Below, piece after piece: positions 7,301 through 16,022 of a stretch of 31,484 bases of DNA. The position numbers and the translations under genes are program-made. Source of the stretch: a virus; the IMG/VR virus record IMGVR_UViG_3300027852_001424, positions 1 through 31,484 of that record. One strand, 5' to 3'. Numbering within the stretch: position 1 is the stretch's first letter; each line of letters begins with the position of its first letter. Below the pieces are notes generated by a model. The model saw only the letters and a program-made list of their open reading frames with translations. It was not told the origin of the DNA and searched no databases.

Positions 7301-7994
7301 ACTCATCAAGGAACTTCTGCTGGTTCTCGGAATACTCCTTCACCAAGTTGTCCAGATAGTTGGCCTCGGTTTGCTGGTGAAGCATGTTGCGCTGAAATGC
7401 TTGTACAGTTTTGGCGTTACTACCAAATACTTTCTTTTGCCGAGCCCCAAATGTAGCCGCTGCTTCAAGTTTTTTGGCAGATTTAAACTTACTGGTCCAA
7501 CGGAACATGGTCGCCGCAAGCCCAATATCAGCTTTCTTGAACTTTCCAAGCAAAGACCCTATCCGCAACTGGTTCAAAGGGTCCGTCAACACGTCCCCCA
7601 CAAACCCCACACTTTCCTTGAAAATATCAATGTCCTTGCCGCCCATCCAGTCAGGCAACTTCATGTTGCTCCAGTCCCCCGGAGCAATGACATCGATCAC
7701 ATCCTTGATACGGTACCGTTCTTCGCCCATGAGCGCCTGGCCCACGCGGTCCAACGGGTTGAAGCTTCCCCCGTCAATCATGTCCTTGATGGTACCAGCT
7801 ACGGCAGCTTGTGGTCGCCCCAGATAATCCAGCATGGTCATGAACGCCGATTCGCTCTCGTTCTCCTTGGACACCTCCGCCTCGGCCGCCTGCTCAAGCT
7901 GACGATCCTCGTAGTCACCGGAAGTCGTCCCGTGACGTATGTTCTTCAGGAGTTCTGATATTTCCCGTGATACGGGCAATGTTAAATTAACCAT
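4383..7994 (-). CDS. Giant internal virion (DNA ejection) protein, T7 gp16-position
   Basis: A 1203-residue protein, the last structural gene. The ATG at 7994 follows CAGGGT by 8 nt; the TTG at 7997 is ignored. It is largely helical with charged stretches. Recognisable elements common in giant phage virion proteins are FVGDVLTDPLN near residue 130, an amphipathic stretch WWKGITLAPFPGYHLRN near 760 followed by a hydrophobic helix, and FYRWMRHNIPLQLQ near 970. I see no lysozyme or transglycosylase motif. Its size and place after genes of 204 and about 606 residues mirror T7 gp14-gp15-gp16, proteins ejected into the cell to form a conduit for DNA. The role as an ejection protein is inferred from order, size and character rather than from recognisable homology. 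A large polyvalent protein of unknown enzymatic function is the alternative. Confidence 0.6.
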   Translation of the reverse strand: MVNLTLPVSREISELLKNIRHGTTSGDYEDRQLEQAAEAEVSKENESESAFMTMLDYLGRPQAAVAGTIKDMIDGGSFNPLDRVGQALMGEERYRIKDVIDVIAPGDWSNMKLPDWMGGKDIDIFKESVGFVGDVLTDPLNQLRIGSLLGKFKKADIGLAATMFRWTSKFKSAKKLEAAATFGARQKKVFGSNAKTVQAFQRNMLHQQTEANYLDNLVKEYSENQQKFLDEYIPEGMQKEFTENIDDIAPYLNTGEYAVGGLGEQFREGQRRLLGWKIPFVQKQLGISDLANVGPMKDRLNKVMGDSVDLMFEGMVKNKQTARMVKWFKDSFSHSSGYSSLDYSETLWRAREGVTQKTADAMAESTKKVFAPYSREEAKKIIDLAERPAEDWGRVAREIDPKLAPGVHHMRRINNELNRLEKAAGIQYKEIGWKPLNDKDAYEKMRATLRKENPEKYERMPTYKQIRSRAKIETEKLGVGDIDSNTKMWLDGGMRQATDWLGHSIPLGYQGYFPRHLTEEAKGMLDNLFSSTRVSYRDKDAYSFFLSNSQNRTFRDMTVNEINETLMSQDMYGWWDEVIGQIPNNLKTRKQKHWWNQIIKEVEPGATGLFIDDPIQAITARIGNSTKAITKKQRIQQAVMMTGRELGEGEIPRVGEIGQILSPAGMEAVYGPDWKKVLGKDAYSSYEGLVGVSSLNNPSSLSDYFLPIRDRGDLANVKRMGIPSYAMPATVFDEVGKWSKLMNSPDEWSGLMDKFNYITNWWKGITLAPFPGYHLRNLLGSVTFLHLGDALDRNIVKNLGDTKNFMIASGQWKEGAPGFAKWASQKARGTKDTFIAGPTPSLESLKIKAQVPDGVTYTGNDLLRFEQKYKFLGGYYGAEAKAIAKGQGLGEGGTLKKVFKELTHEGQGVKSLFYAGNVMENQMRMTHFIARLRKGDSPYEAAMSVKKYHGSFDELTRLEKKVATALPFYRWMRHNIPLQLQGMATKPAKYNRLGQLARMLQSEEGQKFDKSKLPRWVNENMGIPTKFDKKTGEIHVKILKSWLPAADLMPIVSTDPVGGAGKLFKDYLHPIPKTMAELSLNKSFFTDQPIKETGVSSGEFLGMAMDRKVIHVLKNIRAANELDKFFKGKTTSGTYTMGDRLWNLAGVVPKTKKFDVEQLEKRKKFDVAIKKAQYRKALRTAERFGHNKAAEYMQGLIEDLGND

Positions 7995-8008
7995 CAACTA
8001 TACCCTGA

Positions 8009-9829
8009 TTAATCGGCACCCACGTTCTTGTAAAATATCTTGATCCTTTTAAGCGCGGTTGGATCAATTCCCTTCTGCGCTGCTACCGCTTCGTGCCATT
8101 TTTCTTTGGCCACGTCCATTCCAGGGGAATCGTCGGTTTTAACCCCTTGAGACAGAAGCTTAATCTGTTTTGTATATTTATTTCCAACATTTAATGCTTG
8201 AGAAGAATTTCTGAAAGGCCCTCTTGCGATTCCCGTGGACTCTTCTGTGACCCCCAACGGCCCATACAAATACCATTCTCCCCCTTCCTTCCGCCATTCA
8301 AGACCCTCGTCAACCCCATGGCCCCATTGAATCAGCGTGTCATACAAAGTCATTAGCCCCTCATCAACAACCTTGAGGCTCGGTTCAATTGCCCTTTCCT
8401 CATTATCGGAAGAAATAAGAGAGGTCAAATCGGTGTCCATTCCAGAAAACTTCATCAGCCCCGATTCATAATTCGTGAACACACTCCCCTGTTCGCTGTT
8501 AATGTCCGTTATGGGAACTTCTTCACGGGTCACCACGGTATCCATCTTGGGCTCCACGTAGTCGTCAATCCACTTGATGTCTTTTTCATCAAAGAACGAC
8601 CTGGAGACACCTGCAAGTTTACCGTCCTTGACCTCGCCCATCGTGGAATAAAAAAGGTTCTTTGCCTCGTCCCATTGCCCACCCTTACGGAGTTTCTCAT
8701 AGTCATCATAAGAAACGTCGGCCGAGGTATTGTCACCAAAAAAACCGGTGGACTTCTTTTGCGTGAGTTTAAGTGAAGCAATCTTGGACTCTTCTCCAGG
8801 CTTAACAAAAGGAGAAATCCCGTCTATTGCACTCTGGCGTTCTTCAGGAGTCAGCTCCATTCCAGAATTATCTACAAATTCCTCGATCTTCCCACTACCC
8901 TTGAAGATCTCTGGATTATGTTCAGCAAGTTCCGTGGCTCTCTTAACGAGTTTCTCAACCTTGTCGCTGGAAACCGCTTCCTTCTGCATGCCCAACCGCT
9001 CACGGCTTAACGCATCGGCACCCGTGTCTTTGAACTTTCCCAGTAGGGCATCAATCTGTTTATTGTATCCTGAATGCCAAGTCTGAATACCCGTACTCCC
9101 GGCTTTACCAATCATGGCACCCACCATAGCAAGCCCCGGAGACGACGGGGCGGCCGAAAGCGCAAGAGCCCCACCACCTAAAGCAAGCAGCAAGTTTTCC
9201 CAGTTGGCCCCAAAGAAGTTTTCCGGATCTTTGTGCTCCGCTATAAGAGCCTTTGCTTCTTCAAGATGTTCCCTGTTATCTTGTTCGTGCTGGTCATCGG
9301 ATTTCTGATCTTCTTGTAGACCATTTTTTACATTCTCGGTGGTTTGGTTAAACATGCGCGAAAGGGCCATGGCCTCTTTTTTCTTTTGAGACTGAATCTT
9401 TGCTTCCTGAACAATATTTGCAGCCATATCTCCAGCTTCTTGGGCAGCCTGCTCCTCTGGGCTTGGCCCACTACTTGCCATAAGTGATTCCAATACATGA
9501 AAATTTTCTGTAGGATCATACATATATTGCTGCCCTTCTTGCGACACTGACCTTTTTTGAATGTCATGTGTTTCTGTTGTTGGGATAATTGGTGAAGTAT
9601 GCTCACCCATGCGGTGTTCTGCAAGATCATATAACATTTCTTGCCAACCTCTTTCCCTAGGCATATATGAATAGTTTCTTGGACTAATCTCAAACGGTGG
9701 GCCTTTTGTATGCGTCTCTGTCAGAGCTATAGCCGGTGATCCGTGTTCACTCATTCGATGTTCGCTCGGATCATAAATACTCTTCCTATAGTTGGTATCT
9801 TTATTCCCATGTTTCAATTTATCAGCCAC
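8009..9829 (-). CDS. Internal virion protein with N-terminal YDP-EHRM repeats, T7 gp15-position
   Basis: About 606 residues from GTG at 9829, which has AAGGGAG 9 nt upstream and begins 4 nt after the previous stop. The upstream extension to 9916 runs through the preceding gene in another frame and lacks a ribosome site. The N-terminus contains two degenerate copies of YDPSEHRMSEH followed by SPAIALTETH (second copy YDLAEHRMGEH then SPIIPTTETH), then a third partial YDPTE. Next come an Ala/Gln-rich helical region, acidic helices, and a hydrophobic Gly/Ala stretch (LLLALGGGALALSAA then LAMVGAMIGKAG) that could contact membrane. The C-terminal half is mixed and acidic. It lies between the 204- and 1203-residue ejection-type genes. 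Function is inferred from position. Confidence 0.55.
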   Translation of the reverse strand: MADKLKHGNKDTNYRKSIYDPSEHRMSEHGSPAIALTETHTKGPPFEISPRNYSYMPRERGWQEMLYDLAEHRMGEHTSPIIPTTETHDIQKRSVSQEGQQYMYDPTENFHVLESLMASSGPSPEEQAAQEAGDMAANIVQEAKIQSQKKKEAMALSRMFNQTTENVKNGLQEDQKSDDQHEQDNREHLEEAKALIAEHKDPENFFGANWENLLLALGGGALALSAAPSSPGLAMVGAMIGKAGSTGIQTWHSGYNKQIDALLGKFKDTGADALSRERLGMQKEAVSSDKVEKLVKRATELAEHNPEIFKGSGKIEEFVDNSGMELTPEERQSAIDGISPFVKPGEESKIASLKLTQKKSTGFFGDNTSADVSYDDYEKLRKGGQWDEAKNLFYSTMGEVKDGKLAGVSRSFFDEKDIKWIDDYVEPKMDTVVTREEVPITDINSEQGSVFTNYESGLMKFSGMDTDLTSLISSDNEERAIEPSLKVVDEGLMTLYDTLIQWGHGVDEGLEWRKEGGEWYLYGPLGVTEESTGIARGPFRNSSQALNVGNKYTKQIKLLSQGVKTDDSPGMDVAKEKWHEAVAAQKGIDPTALKRIKIFYKNVGAD

Positions 9830-9833
9830 CGGA

Positions 9834-10448
9834 TTAATCTCCCTTATCCTTACTGAAAAGATCGCCGCCAAAGATCCCTCCGAGCATACCATACACACCG
9901 GCCAGGCCACTAGCACTAGCAGCGGCTTTCTGTCCCTTGTAGGCCAGATTCGCCTGGGTGTTACCCAGTGTCCCGCTCATGATCTGATTCAGAACGTTAA
10001 ATCTTTCTGTCGTGACATCGCTTAATCTTCCCTGGGCACCAATACGAGCTGCCTCAGCTTGCCCTAATGCGCCCAAGAGAGCGCCGGAACGTGCCTGGGC
10101 TCCCATACCAATAGCCGATCCGAATCCTCCACCACCGCGCCCTGCAAGGGCCTGACCAATGGAAGCCAACTGGTTATCAATCCCAACGTTTGCTTGCTGC
10201 ATGTACTGACCACGATAATCTTTGTTAAAATCATCCTCGGCCCGTTCAGACAACGCTTTCACGTTGGGATCTTGAGTGTATTGGTTATAGGCCCACAACG
10301 GAGACCCAAACCCGATATGACCCGTGGGGCCGTGAAAACCCAATTCATTAAGATTTTCAAGATCCCAAACCTCTTTACCCGTTTTTTTATCACCAATCCC
10401 ATAAGTTTTCGGATCATAAAACTTAGTTAACTTTTTAAACCAACCCAT
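9834..10448 (-). CDS. Gly/Ala-rich virion protein, T7 gp14-position
   Basis: 204 residues from the ATG at 10448, which has GGAG 8 nt upstream; a longer frame to 10508 starts inside the preceding gene. The protein begins MGWFKKLTKF and has an N-terminal segment that may bind other tail parts. It has a central DFNKDYRGQYMQQANVGIDNQ helix, a glycine run (GRGGGGFGSAIGMGAQ), long Ala-rich helices (GALLGALGQAEAARIG) and a hydrophobic Gly-rich end (SGLAGVYGMLGGIFGG). This composition and length match the small ejection proteins of podoviruses such as T7 gp14 (about 196 residues), thought to form the outer-membrane part of the DNA conduit. Similarity is in kind, not demonstrated homology. Confidence 0.55.
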   Translation of the reverse strand: MGWFKKLTKFYDPKTYGIGDKKTGKEVWDLENLNELGFHGPTGHIGFGSPLWAYNQYTQDPNVKALSERAEDDFNKDYRGQYMQQANVGIDNQLASIGQALAGRGGGGFGSAIGMGAQARSGALLGALGQAEAARIGAQGRLSDVTTERFNVLNQIMSGTLGNTQANLAYKGQKAAASASGLAGVYGMLGGIFGGDLFSKDKGD

Positions 10449-10452
10449 CGCC

Positions 10453-10926
10453 CTATCTCCAAAGAAGGACACGGACGTATCCCGTGGCCCAACCATCATC
10501 ATGAACAAACAGCGTATCGTCTGCTGTGTATAAACTACTCTTCATTCCATCACCTTCGTGTCGTAGTCGAACCCCACATGCAATTTCATTAGCAGAACCG
10601 GAAGTGTCTTTTGAAATAAACGTAGGGAGTTCATAAACAAAATCATTTTCACCCGGCTCCTCTACGGAAGAAAGATATATGGAAGACCGTGTGGGAATGC
10701 TGCTGAATTTATGTTCGATCTCATATATATTCCCAGCCTCTACAAGTTTATAACCCGTGTCATAGTCAGGAACATTGTTTATTACTTTTTCCAGATATTC
10801 AACAATACTTTTGTTGAACGCGATTTTGGCCGCGTTAGGTTCCTGTACTTCGTCTATGACCTTCTTGACAACATTGAATGCCTGGTTGCCCTGAAAACCG
10901 GTTTTTGTAAAAGGATAGGTCGCCAT
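10453..10926 (-). CDS. Small tail-region protein of unknown function
   Basis: A 157-residue protein directly between the nozzle-like and gp14-position genes; its ATG touches the nozzle stop codon without a gap. The N-terminal half is helical (NVVKKVIDEVQEPNAAKIAFNKSIVEYLEKVI), the C-terminal half is rich in beta strands and aromatic residues (IYEIEHKFSSIP, SSIYLSSVEE, DDTLFVHDDGWATGYVRVLLWR). I do not recognise a family. Such a helix-then-beta-barrel layout between tail tube and internal proteins suggests a minor tail component. It stops with TAG 5 nt before the next start. Confidence 0.6.
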   Translation of the reverse strand: MATYPFTKTGFQGNQAFNVVKKVIDEVQEPNAAKIAFNKSIVEYLEKVINNVPDYDTGYKLVEAGNIYEIEHKFSSIPTRSSIYLSSVEEPGENDFVYELPTFISKDTSGSANEIACGVRLRHEGDGMKSSLYTADDTLFVHDDGWATGYVRVLLWR

Positions 10927-13900
10927 TTAACTGTCTTTCTTTCCCTTCGTAAGTGAAACATGATACGTCGTTTCAGTAAGTTTGAATTCGTCATCGGTTA
11001 AAAGTGCATGCTCCATTTGGAAGTTTTTGTGCATCCCGGAAATCAGCTTCATCTTGTTCCCGTCCGTATTGGCGGAAAGGGAGAGAGAGTGAGTCCCCGT
11101 ATTGCCGGAATGATTATAGTAAAACTTGATATAGGCGGTCAGGGCTCCAGGAAGGTAGTTGGTCAAAAGCTCCAGTTCCTTGAGGTTCTTCTCATACATG
11201 TTGAAAGAGTCCGGACCGCCTTCCTGATAATTAAATGTGTACTGCGGCGTTTTGTCATAGAGGAATATGTGGCCCAGATACACCGTCACATCCAATGCCG
11301 CCGTAGGATCCGCCGACGCATTGAACAGTTCTTCCCATAAGTCCACGGTAAGTGTACTTGTGCTATAACTGGTGACGGTACCTTTCCAGATCTTTTTGTT
11401 GGTTGAGTCTACCGCATAAACAGGAACCCCGTACAACGAATAAGACACATTAAAAGGAGTCCCCGACGTTGCAGTATATGTCAGGGATGTGATGGTTCCT
11501 GTATCAGTAACGGAAGAAGGAAGAATATCGAGATAGGCGTCGCTGGAGTATTTAAGCACCTGCCCGTACGGAGTCCCCAGATAAATACTCCCATCCTCTT
11601 TTCCGTCTATATATCCACAGGTGACATCGGGGATCAGGTCTATCGTGAAAGAACCACTCTGGAGGTCATAGACTATGCATCGGTCGCAATAGGTCTTTCC
11701 GGAAGAAGGGACAAAGGCAAGGATCTGCTCCTCCTGTTTGTTGTGAAGCATGAATGCATTGTCGATGTTGTCTTGGTTAACCTCGTTCCGGAAATAGTCA
11801 TAAAGGCTTCTGGACAACATGACAGGCTCTCCCTGAGAGTACCGATAGATTCCGTTGGTGTCCATGAAGATGATAGCGTTTCCAGCGACCAGAACACATC
11901 GTTGGTTGACACATCCCACTCCTTTGTACACCAGAGAGGGCGCAAAATCGTTCGCCCCAACCTGGTTGATCCGGAACATGGCGTTATCCTTGAACGCGAA
12001 CAACTGCCCGGAATACTCGACCAATGCCTTTCCTTCCGATGTTCCACCTTCCTCCACGATGGTCCCGTTTGCAGGAGGAAACATGTCGGGACGAGGAAAT
12101 CCAAGCCCGTCCACATCGGACCAGAAAATGGTGCTTTTTTGTTCGTTGCTCCCAAATAGGAACAACCGATTATAGGCAACTTCAAGTCCCTTGCTCACCG
12201 CGGGCACCAAACTCACGCCCAACTCGGCAAGAGGAAGTATGGGATTTGCAGCAGCAAGAGCCGTGTCGCCCCACACATCTCTGAAGTTGATCGTGTTTTC
12301 TACGCGCTCCATGGAAGACTCGTTCACCAAGAACAGAACCGTTTCTATGCCATCACCGTTCATATCAAGTGTCCGGAATATCTTGAACCTATCCACGTTC
12401 AAATCTCTGCACCCGGTTATGTTCACATCCACATAATTGGTTCCATCGGTGGTTGTGTTTCCGTCAAATTCAATTGTTTGCCCATCCTCTGCAAGAATTG
12501 GGATCGTTCCTGAATAAGCATCATTTTCTGAATCATAGAACTGGGCCACATATCCATACTGTTCCCCTGTCAAAAAATTATCCACTGTAGTATATGACCC
12601 AGATACGGCAACAGAAACTTCAACTCCAACAGGTCGCTCAATGCCCAGTCGTGACCAATTATCTTTATAGTTAAGCTTGATAGACTCAAGACCATTCATG
12701 ACGATAAGTTTATTATTCACTGCAAGAAAATCTAACACATCATCATCATTGCGATCAATCCATGCATAATCAAGCGGTTTGGCCCACTCGTTTGTAAGGT
12801 CAAGTTCATATCCAGAACATCCCGCAAACATGATCAGTTTATTAACTTCACCGTCTTCTGATATGTACCGGTGAATACCACGCACTGGAAGTTCTGACAC
12901 ATTGTAGATAGGGCCTGTACTCCAACGAGCCCTTAGACTTTTCTGCCCATAAACCGTATCATACCTGCTACCACGAGCGGAAAGAATAAGATATTTGCTT
13001 TTGTATGTTGCAGAACCTATTTGTTCGATACCCTGAATCGGCGATCCGTCGTTGATGCATTCAAAGAACAAAAGCTGTTTGTGGATTCCGTCAAAGTTGG
13101 TATCGATATTCGTGGTTTCTTCATGATACATGGCCCGTTCGTGTCGATTCTCTTTAAACTGTTTCGGGCCATATTCACAAAGAAGATTTGAAATATCTGC
13201 TCCGCTGAAATAGCGTTTGTCAGATAAAGATGCAGTTACAAAATACTTGTATTCGGATGCTTTTAAAACTTGAACATTAGTTCCGCCAGTAAGCCACACC
13301 ATTATACGTTTGACCAATATATCTTGCTTGAAAACGTAGTCCGTAGTTCCATCCAAATAAACATAGGTATATTCCCCGGACTCGTCACTCATGGTCATTG
13401 TATCTGATCCATAGTGAATAGGGATTCGTATATACCCCAAATGGTCCCCTAATGTTCCAGCATCCTTGTTCCATCCTTTAGAAAGAGTAACATACTCGCT
13501 ATTGTTATTAATATATCCACCGACACCACGGCTCATGTATCGATAATCATCGGTAAGATCTTCAAGTTCATAGGTATCTGCAATAAAATCTGTGGGATCA
13601 CTTCCGTCGTATGGGCCGTCATGAAACCACTGTCGTAAATAAATAAGATCAAACGCCAAGTAAGACTCAACGAGGAAATCTACACCACCATCTGCACCTC
13701 CAAGTGCACCATTTGGTGAATTTCCAACATCATCAGCAAAGGCCTTTCGATGTTCACCGACCGTTTCATCATTCAACTGATCTCCGCTGCACCAGGTTTC
13801 ATTTTCTGAATAGGAATCAAATATGTTGGCCCCATCGTTAACATAGAATCCGACCTGGTAGTCAATGTCCGGGTCTTCGCCGTTCCATACCACGGTTAAG

Positions 13901-15315
13901 GTTTTCTCAACACCTATCCATGAAGAGTCCACTACGGCATCGGACACAAAGACCATATCTGTCGTGGTACTTTCGTCATACTGATCAACAAAGAAATAAA
14001 ACCTGTATTTGGTTTCTCCACTATCATTGTCATAAAGTAGCCCGAGTCTTCCGCATATAGGGCCTTCTTTCAACTGGCGAAGCCGGAACTTTATTTGGGC
14101 AATTCCTTTCCACACACCTTCAAGCTGATGATCAATGTCAGTGGTTGTGTCCGTTGAATCAAGATTCCTTAATCGGTTGTCCCAGAGAATACCCCCCTCA
14201 TACCCACCGTCACAGTTTAGCTGTCGATGATTCGGACTATCCTGGGACATATGATCCAGATCAACATCCTCTTTGTTATATGCGGCCCGTAAAGACGGGT
14301 ATGCGAGACATTCGTATCCTGTAAAGACAAGCTCATCGTCATCGTTCACATAGGGTTCCTGGGGCGAAAAATAGCCCCGTACAGGGTCACTCCCATAAGC
14401 GTGGATCTCATCAAAGTACTTTCCTTCCCCTTCGTCAAAGGGAACATAACAGGCCAGGTTTGCATGAGATCCTGTCCGGCTTAAAGGTTTAATATAATTT
14501 CCAGGTATTTGGGCAGTACGATCGGTGGTCCACATACGCCATTCTGCTAGATGTATTTCATTGCCACCAAGCAAAAGATGATTGTCGAACATGGGTTCAT
14601 CGGGCGCAAGAATGTCATCTTCAGCAAGAGTATCCCATGTATTCTGAGGACTTGATCCGTCATAATTCTCCATGGTATGCGTGGACCCTGCACCCAAACT
14701 ACCTCCGTCAATCATCACAACAGGATAACCCTTGGCCACATCACGAAGAATGGCATAGTGGTGCCATTTTCCGTCAGTTTCCACATTAAACGCATCAGGA
14801 CTTTGGCAAATGATCGCATCAGGAGTACCCGAGTTATTCCCAGCGAACTGGATACAAAGACGGGTTCTGCGAACATCTTCCGGTTTCTTTGTGATAAACA
14901 CCTGAAAATGCTTTGTCACATTAATAAACCCTACAGGAATCTCCGAGATGACCCGGATCTCCGGACGTTCCTCGCACTTCATCCAGAACTCTATGGTCCA
15001 ATCATCTTGATCAGCCATGTAAAAGTTGTTCTGAAAATCATGATCCGTTACTGGGACGATTGCCCTGGCCCCATGGGGAAAATACACACCCGACCCCCGG
15101 AATCTTCCGAAATATTCTTCGGTATCCACGTAAGGGTTTTTCTTTGACCAATCCACAACTGTCTCAAACCCCTTCCGTGCTTTTCTAATCCCGTTATCCG
15201 CACGATAGTTATATGAAAGAACGGAAGAAGCAGGAGATTTTTTGCCTAACACATAGGGGTCCGTGGTGTAGTTCACCCCTTCGTATCCAAGTATATTTCT
15301 GGCAAATTCAGGCAT
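10927..15315 (-). CDS. Nozzle-like tail protein with LamG-like N-terminal half
   Basis: A 1462-residue protein immediately downstream of the adaptor, as T7 gp12 follows gp11. Residues about 72-310 look like a LamG/concanavalin jelly roll: DWTIEFWMK (105-113), GKWHHYAIL (182-190), IHLAEWRMWTTDRT and YVPFDEGEGKYFDEI (290-304). A second beta sandwich may follow near 395-500. From about 690 the sequence has the repeated strand pattern of podovirus nozzle propellers: SKYLILSARGS, NKLIMFAGCSG, NKLIVMNG, then YNRLFLFGS (near 1045) with FWSD, and QLFAFKDNAMFRINQVG (near 1105). The C-terminal 160 residues are beta rich. T7 gp12 is about 794 residues, so roughly 650 residues are extra. Nozzle role is inferred from order and propeller pattern; LamG domains usually bind carbohydrate, so the extra half may touch the host surface. 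Confidence 0.7.
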   Translation of the reverse strand: MPEFARNILGYEGVNYTTDPYVLGKKSPASSVLSYNYRADNGIRKARKGFETVVDWSKKNPYVDTEEYFGRFRGSGVYFPHGARAIVPVTDHDFQNNFYMADQDDWTIEFWMKCEERPEIRVISEIPVGFINVTKHFQVFITKKPEDVRRTRLCIQFAGNNSGTPDAIICQSPDAFNVETDGKWHHYAILRDVAKGYPVVMIDGGSLGAGSTHTMENYDGSSPQNTWDTLAEDDILAPDEPMFDNHLLLGGNEIHLAEWRMWTTDRTAQIPGNYIKPLSRTGSHANLACYVPFDEGEGKYFDEIHAYGSDPVRGYFSPQEPYVNDDDELVFTGYECLAYPSLRAAYNKEDVDLDHMSQDSPNHRQLNCDGGYEGGILWDNRLRNLDSTDTTTDIDHQLEGVWKGIAQIKFRLRQLKEGPICGRLGLLYDNDSGETKYRFYFFVDQYDESTTTDMVFVSDAVVDSSWIGVEKTLTVVWNGEDPDIDYQVGFYVNDGANIFDSYSENETWCSGDQLNDETVGEHRKAFADDVGNSPNGALGGADGGVDFLVESYLAFDLIYLRQWFHDGPYDGSDPTDFIADTYELEDLTDDYRYMSRGVGGYINNNSEYVTLSKGWNKDAGTLGDHLGYIRIPIHYGSDTMTMSDESGEYTYVYLDGTTDYVFKQDILVKRIMVWLTGGTNVQVLKASEYKYFVTASLSDKRYFSGADISNLLCEYGPKQFKENRHERAMYHEETTNIDTNFDGIHKQLLFFECINDGSPIQGIEQIGSATYKSKYLILSARGSRYDTVYGQKSLRARWSTGPIYNVSELPVRGIHRYISEDGEVNKLIMFAGCSGYELDLTNEWAKPLDYAWIDRNDDDVLDFLAVNNKLIVMNGLESIKLNYKDNWSRLGIERPVGVEVSVAVSGSYTTVDNFLTGEQYGYVAQFYDSENDAYSGTIPILAEDGQTIEFDGNTTTDGTNYVDVNITGCRDLNVDRFKIFRTLDMNGDGIETVLFLVNESSMERVENTINFRDVWGDTALAAANPILPLAELGVSLVPAVSKGLEVAYNRLFLFGSNEQKSTIFWSDVDGLGFPRPDMFPPANGTIVEEGGTSEGKALVEYSGQLFAFKDNAMFRINQVGANDFAPSLVYKGVGCVNQRCVLVAGNAIIFMDTNGIYRYSQGEPVMLSRSLYDYFRNEVNQDNIDNAFMLHNKQEEQILAFVPSSGKTYCDRCIVYDLQSGSFTIDLIPDVTCGYIDGKEDGSIYLGTPYGQVLKYSSDAYLDILPSSVTDTGTITSLTYTATSGTPFNVSYSLYGVPVYAVDSTNKKIWKGTVTSYSTSTLTVDLWEELFNASADPTAALDVTVYLGHIFLYDKTPQYTFNYQEGGPDSFNMYEKNLKELELLTNYLPGALTAYIKFYYNHSGNTGTHSLSLSANTDGNKMKLISGMHKNFQMEHALLTDDEFKLTETTYHVSLTKGKKDS

Positions 15316-15320
15316 AGTGT

Positions 15321-16019
15321 TTATTTCCTGACATAACGGTCATAACTAAAATTTTCGACATTGGCCGGTAACTTGAGCGACGAACTCTTGGACGAACCCA
15401 GATCTTCCCTGCGCTTGAGCGACATTAAAGCAAAACTCATGTGCTTTTCAGCGAGACGAATGGTGTTGGCCGGCGCCTCGGTGTGGTTCAGGGCCTCAAG
15501 GGTGGCTTTCTTGATGATCAGTTCCCAAGCGGAAGGCGGGATAGGCGGAACATCCGTGGTGTCCGTGAACTCGTCCAGATATTTAATGTACCACAGATTA
15601 TAGGTGGTACCGGAATCGGGCGCCGGATAAATATCGATCTTCATGCTGGGCGCGATAGTGTCCGTGCTTTGATTGGTCCCCCGTTTACAGAAATAGATAG
15701 ACTCTGTATCCGCTTGCCCTAGTTTGTATTCAAGAAACGGAATGGGGTCGAGCTCTACAAGTGCAACATTTGACCCAGTTTCATAGATTGCCAGTATCCG
15801 CTCAACGTCTGCTGAAAGGATGACAACTCCCGTGGCGTCAGTGGTTGTGAAGGTCGTCACCTCCCGAAGCCAGGACCAGTCGTGCTGTATAGCGACGAAA
15901 GCGAGCGCGTGATTGAGCATATCCAGAACCAAGGCCTGGTACTCGGTGCTTCCCTCGGCCCCAATACGCTTTAATATATAATCCCGTGCCTCGCCTACGG
16001 TTTGCGTTAATTTAGTCAT
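15321..16019 (-). CDS. Head-tail adaptor (gatekeeper) protein
   Basis: A 232-residue protein of the podovirus adaptor type (T7 gp11, P22 gp4 position). The N-terminal helices contain LNHALAFVAIQHDWSWLREVTTF, the characteristic aromatic helix seen in these adaptors, followed by a beta domain (VVILSADVERILAIYE, SMKIDIYPAPDSGTTYNLWYIKY) and a C-terminal helical bundle (PPSAWELIIKKATLEALNHTEAP). The last residues are basic and aromatic. Adaptors form a ring of twelve under the portal and hold the nozzle. The gene precedes the nozzle-like gene by 5 nt. ATG at 16019 lies 3 nt after the tailspike stop. Confidence 0.75.
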   Translation of the reverse strand: MTKLTQTVGEARDYILKRIGAEGSTEYQALVLDMLNHALAFVAIQHDWSWLREVTTFTTTDATGVVILSADVERILAIYETGSNVALVELDPIPFLEYKLGQADTESIYFCKRGTNQSTDTIAPSMKIDIYPAPDSGTTYNLWYIKYLDEFTDTTDVPPIPPSAWELIIKKATLEALNHTEAPANTIRLAEKHMSFALMSLKRREDLGSSKSSSLKLPANVENFSYDRYVRK

Positions 16020-16022
16020 CTA

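Noticed and set aside
9830-9916. N-terminal extension of the gp15-position protein
   Set aside because: Overlaps the preceding gene in another frame and has no ribosome site; GTG at 9829 does.
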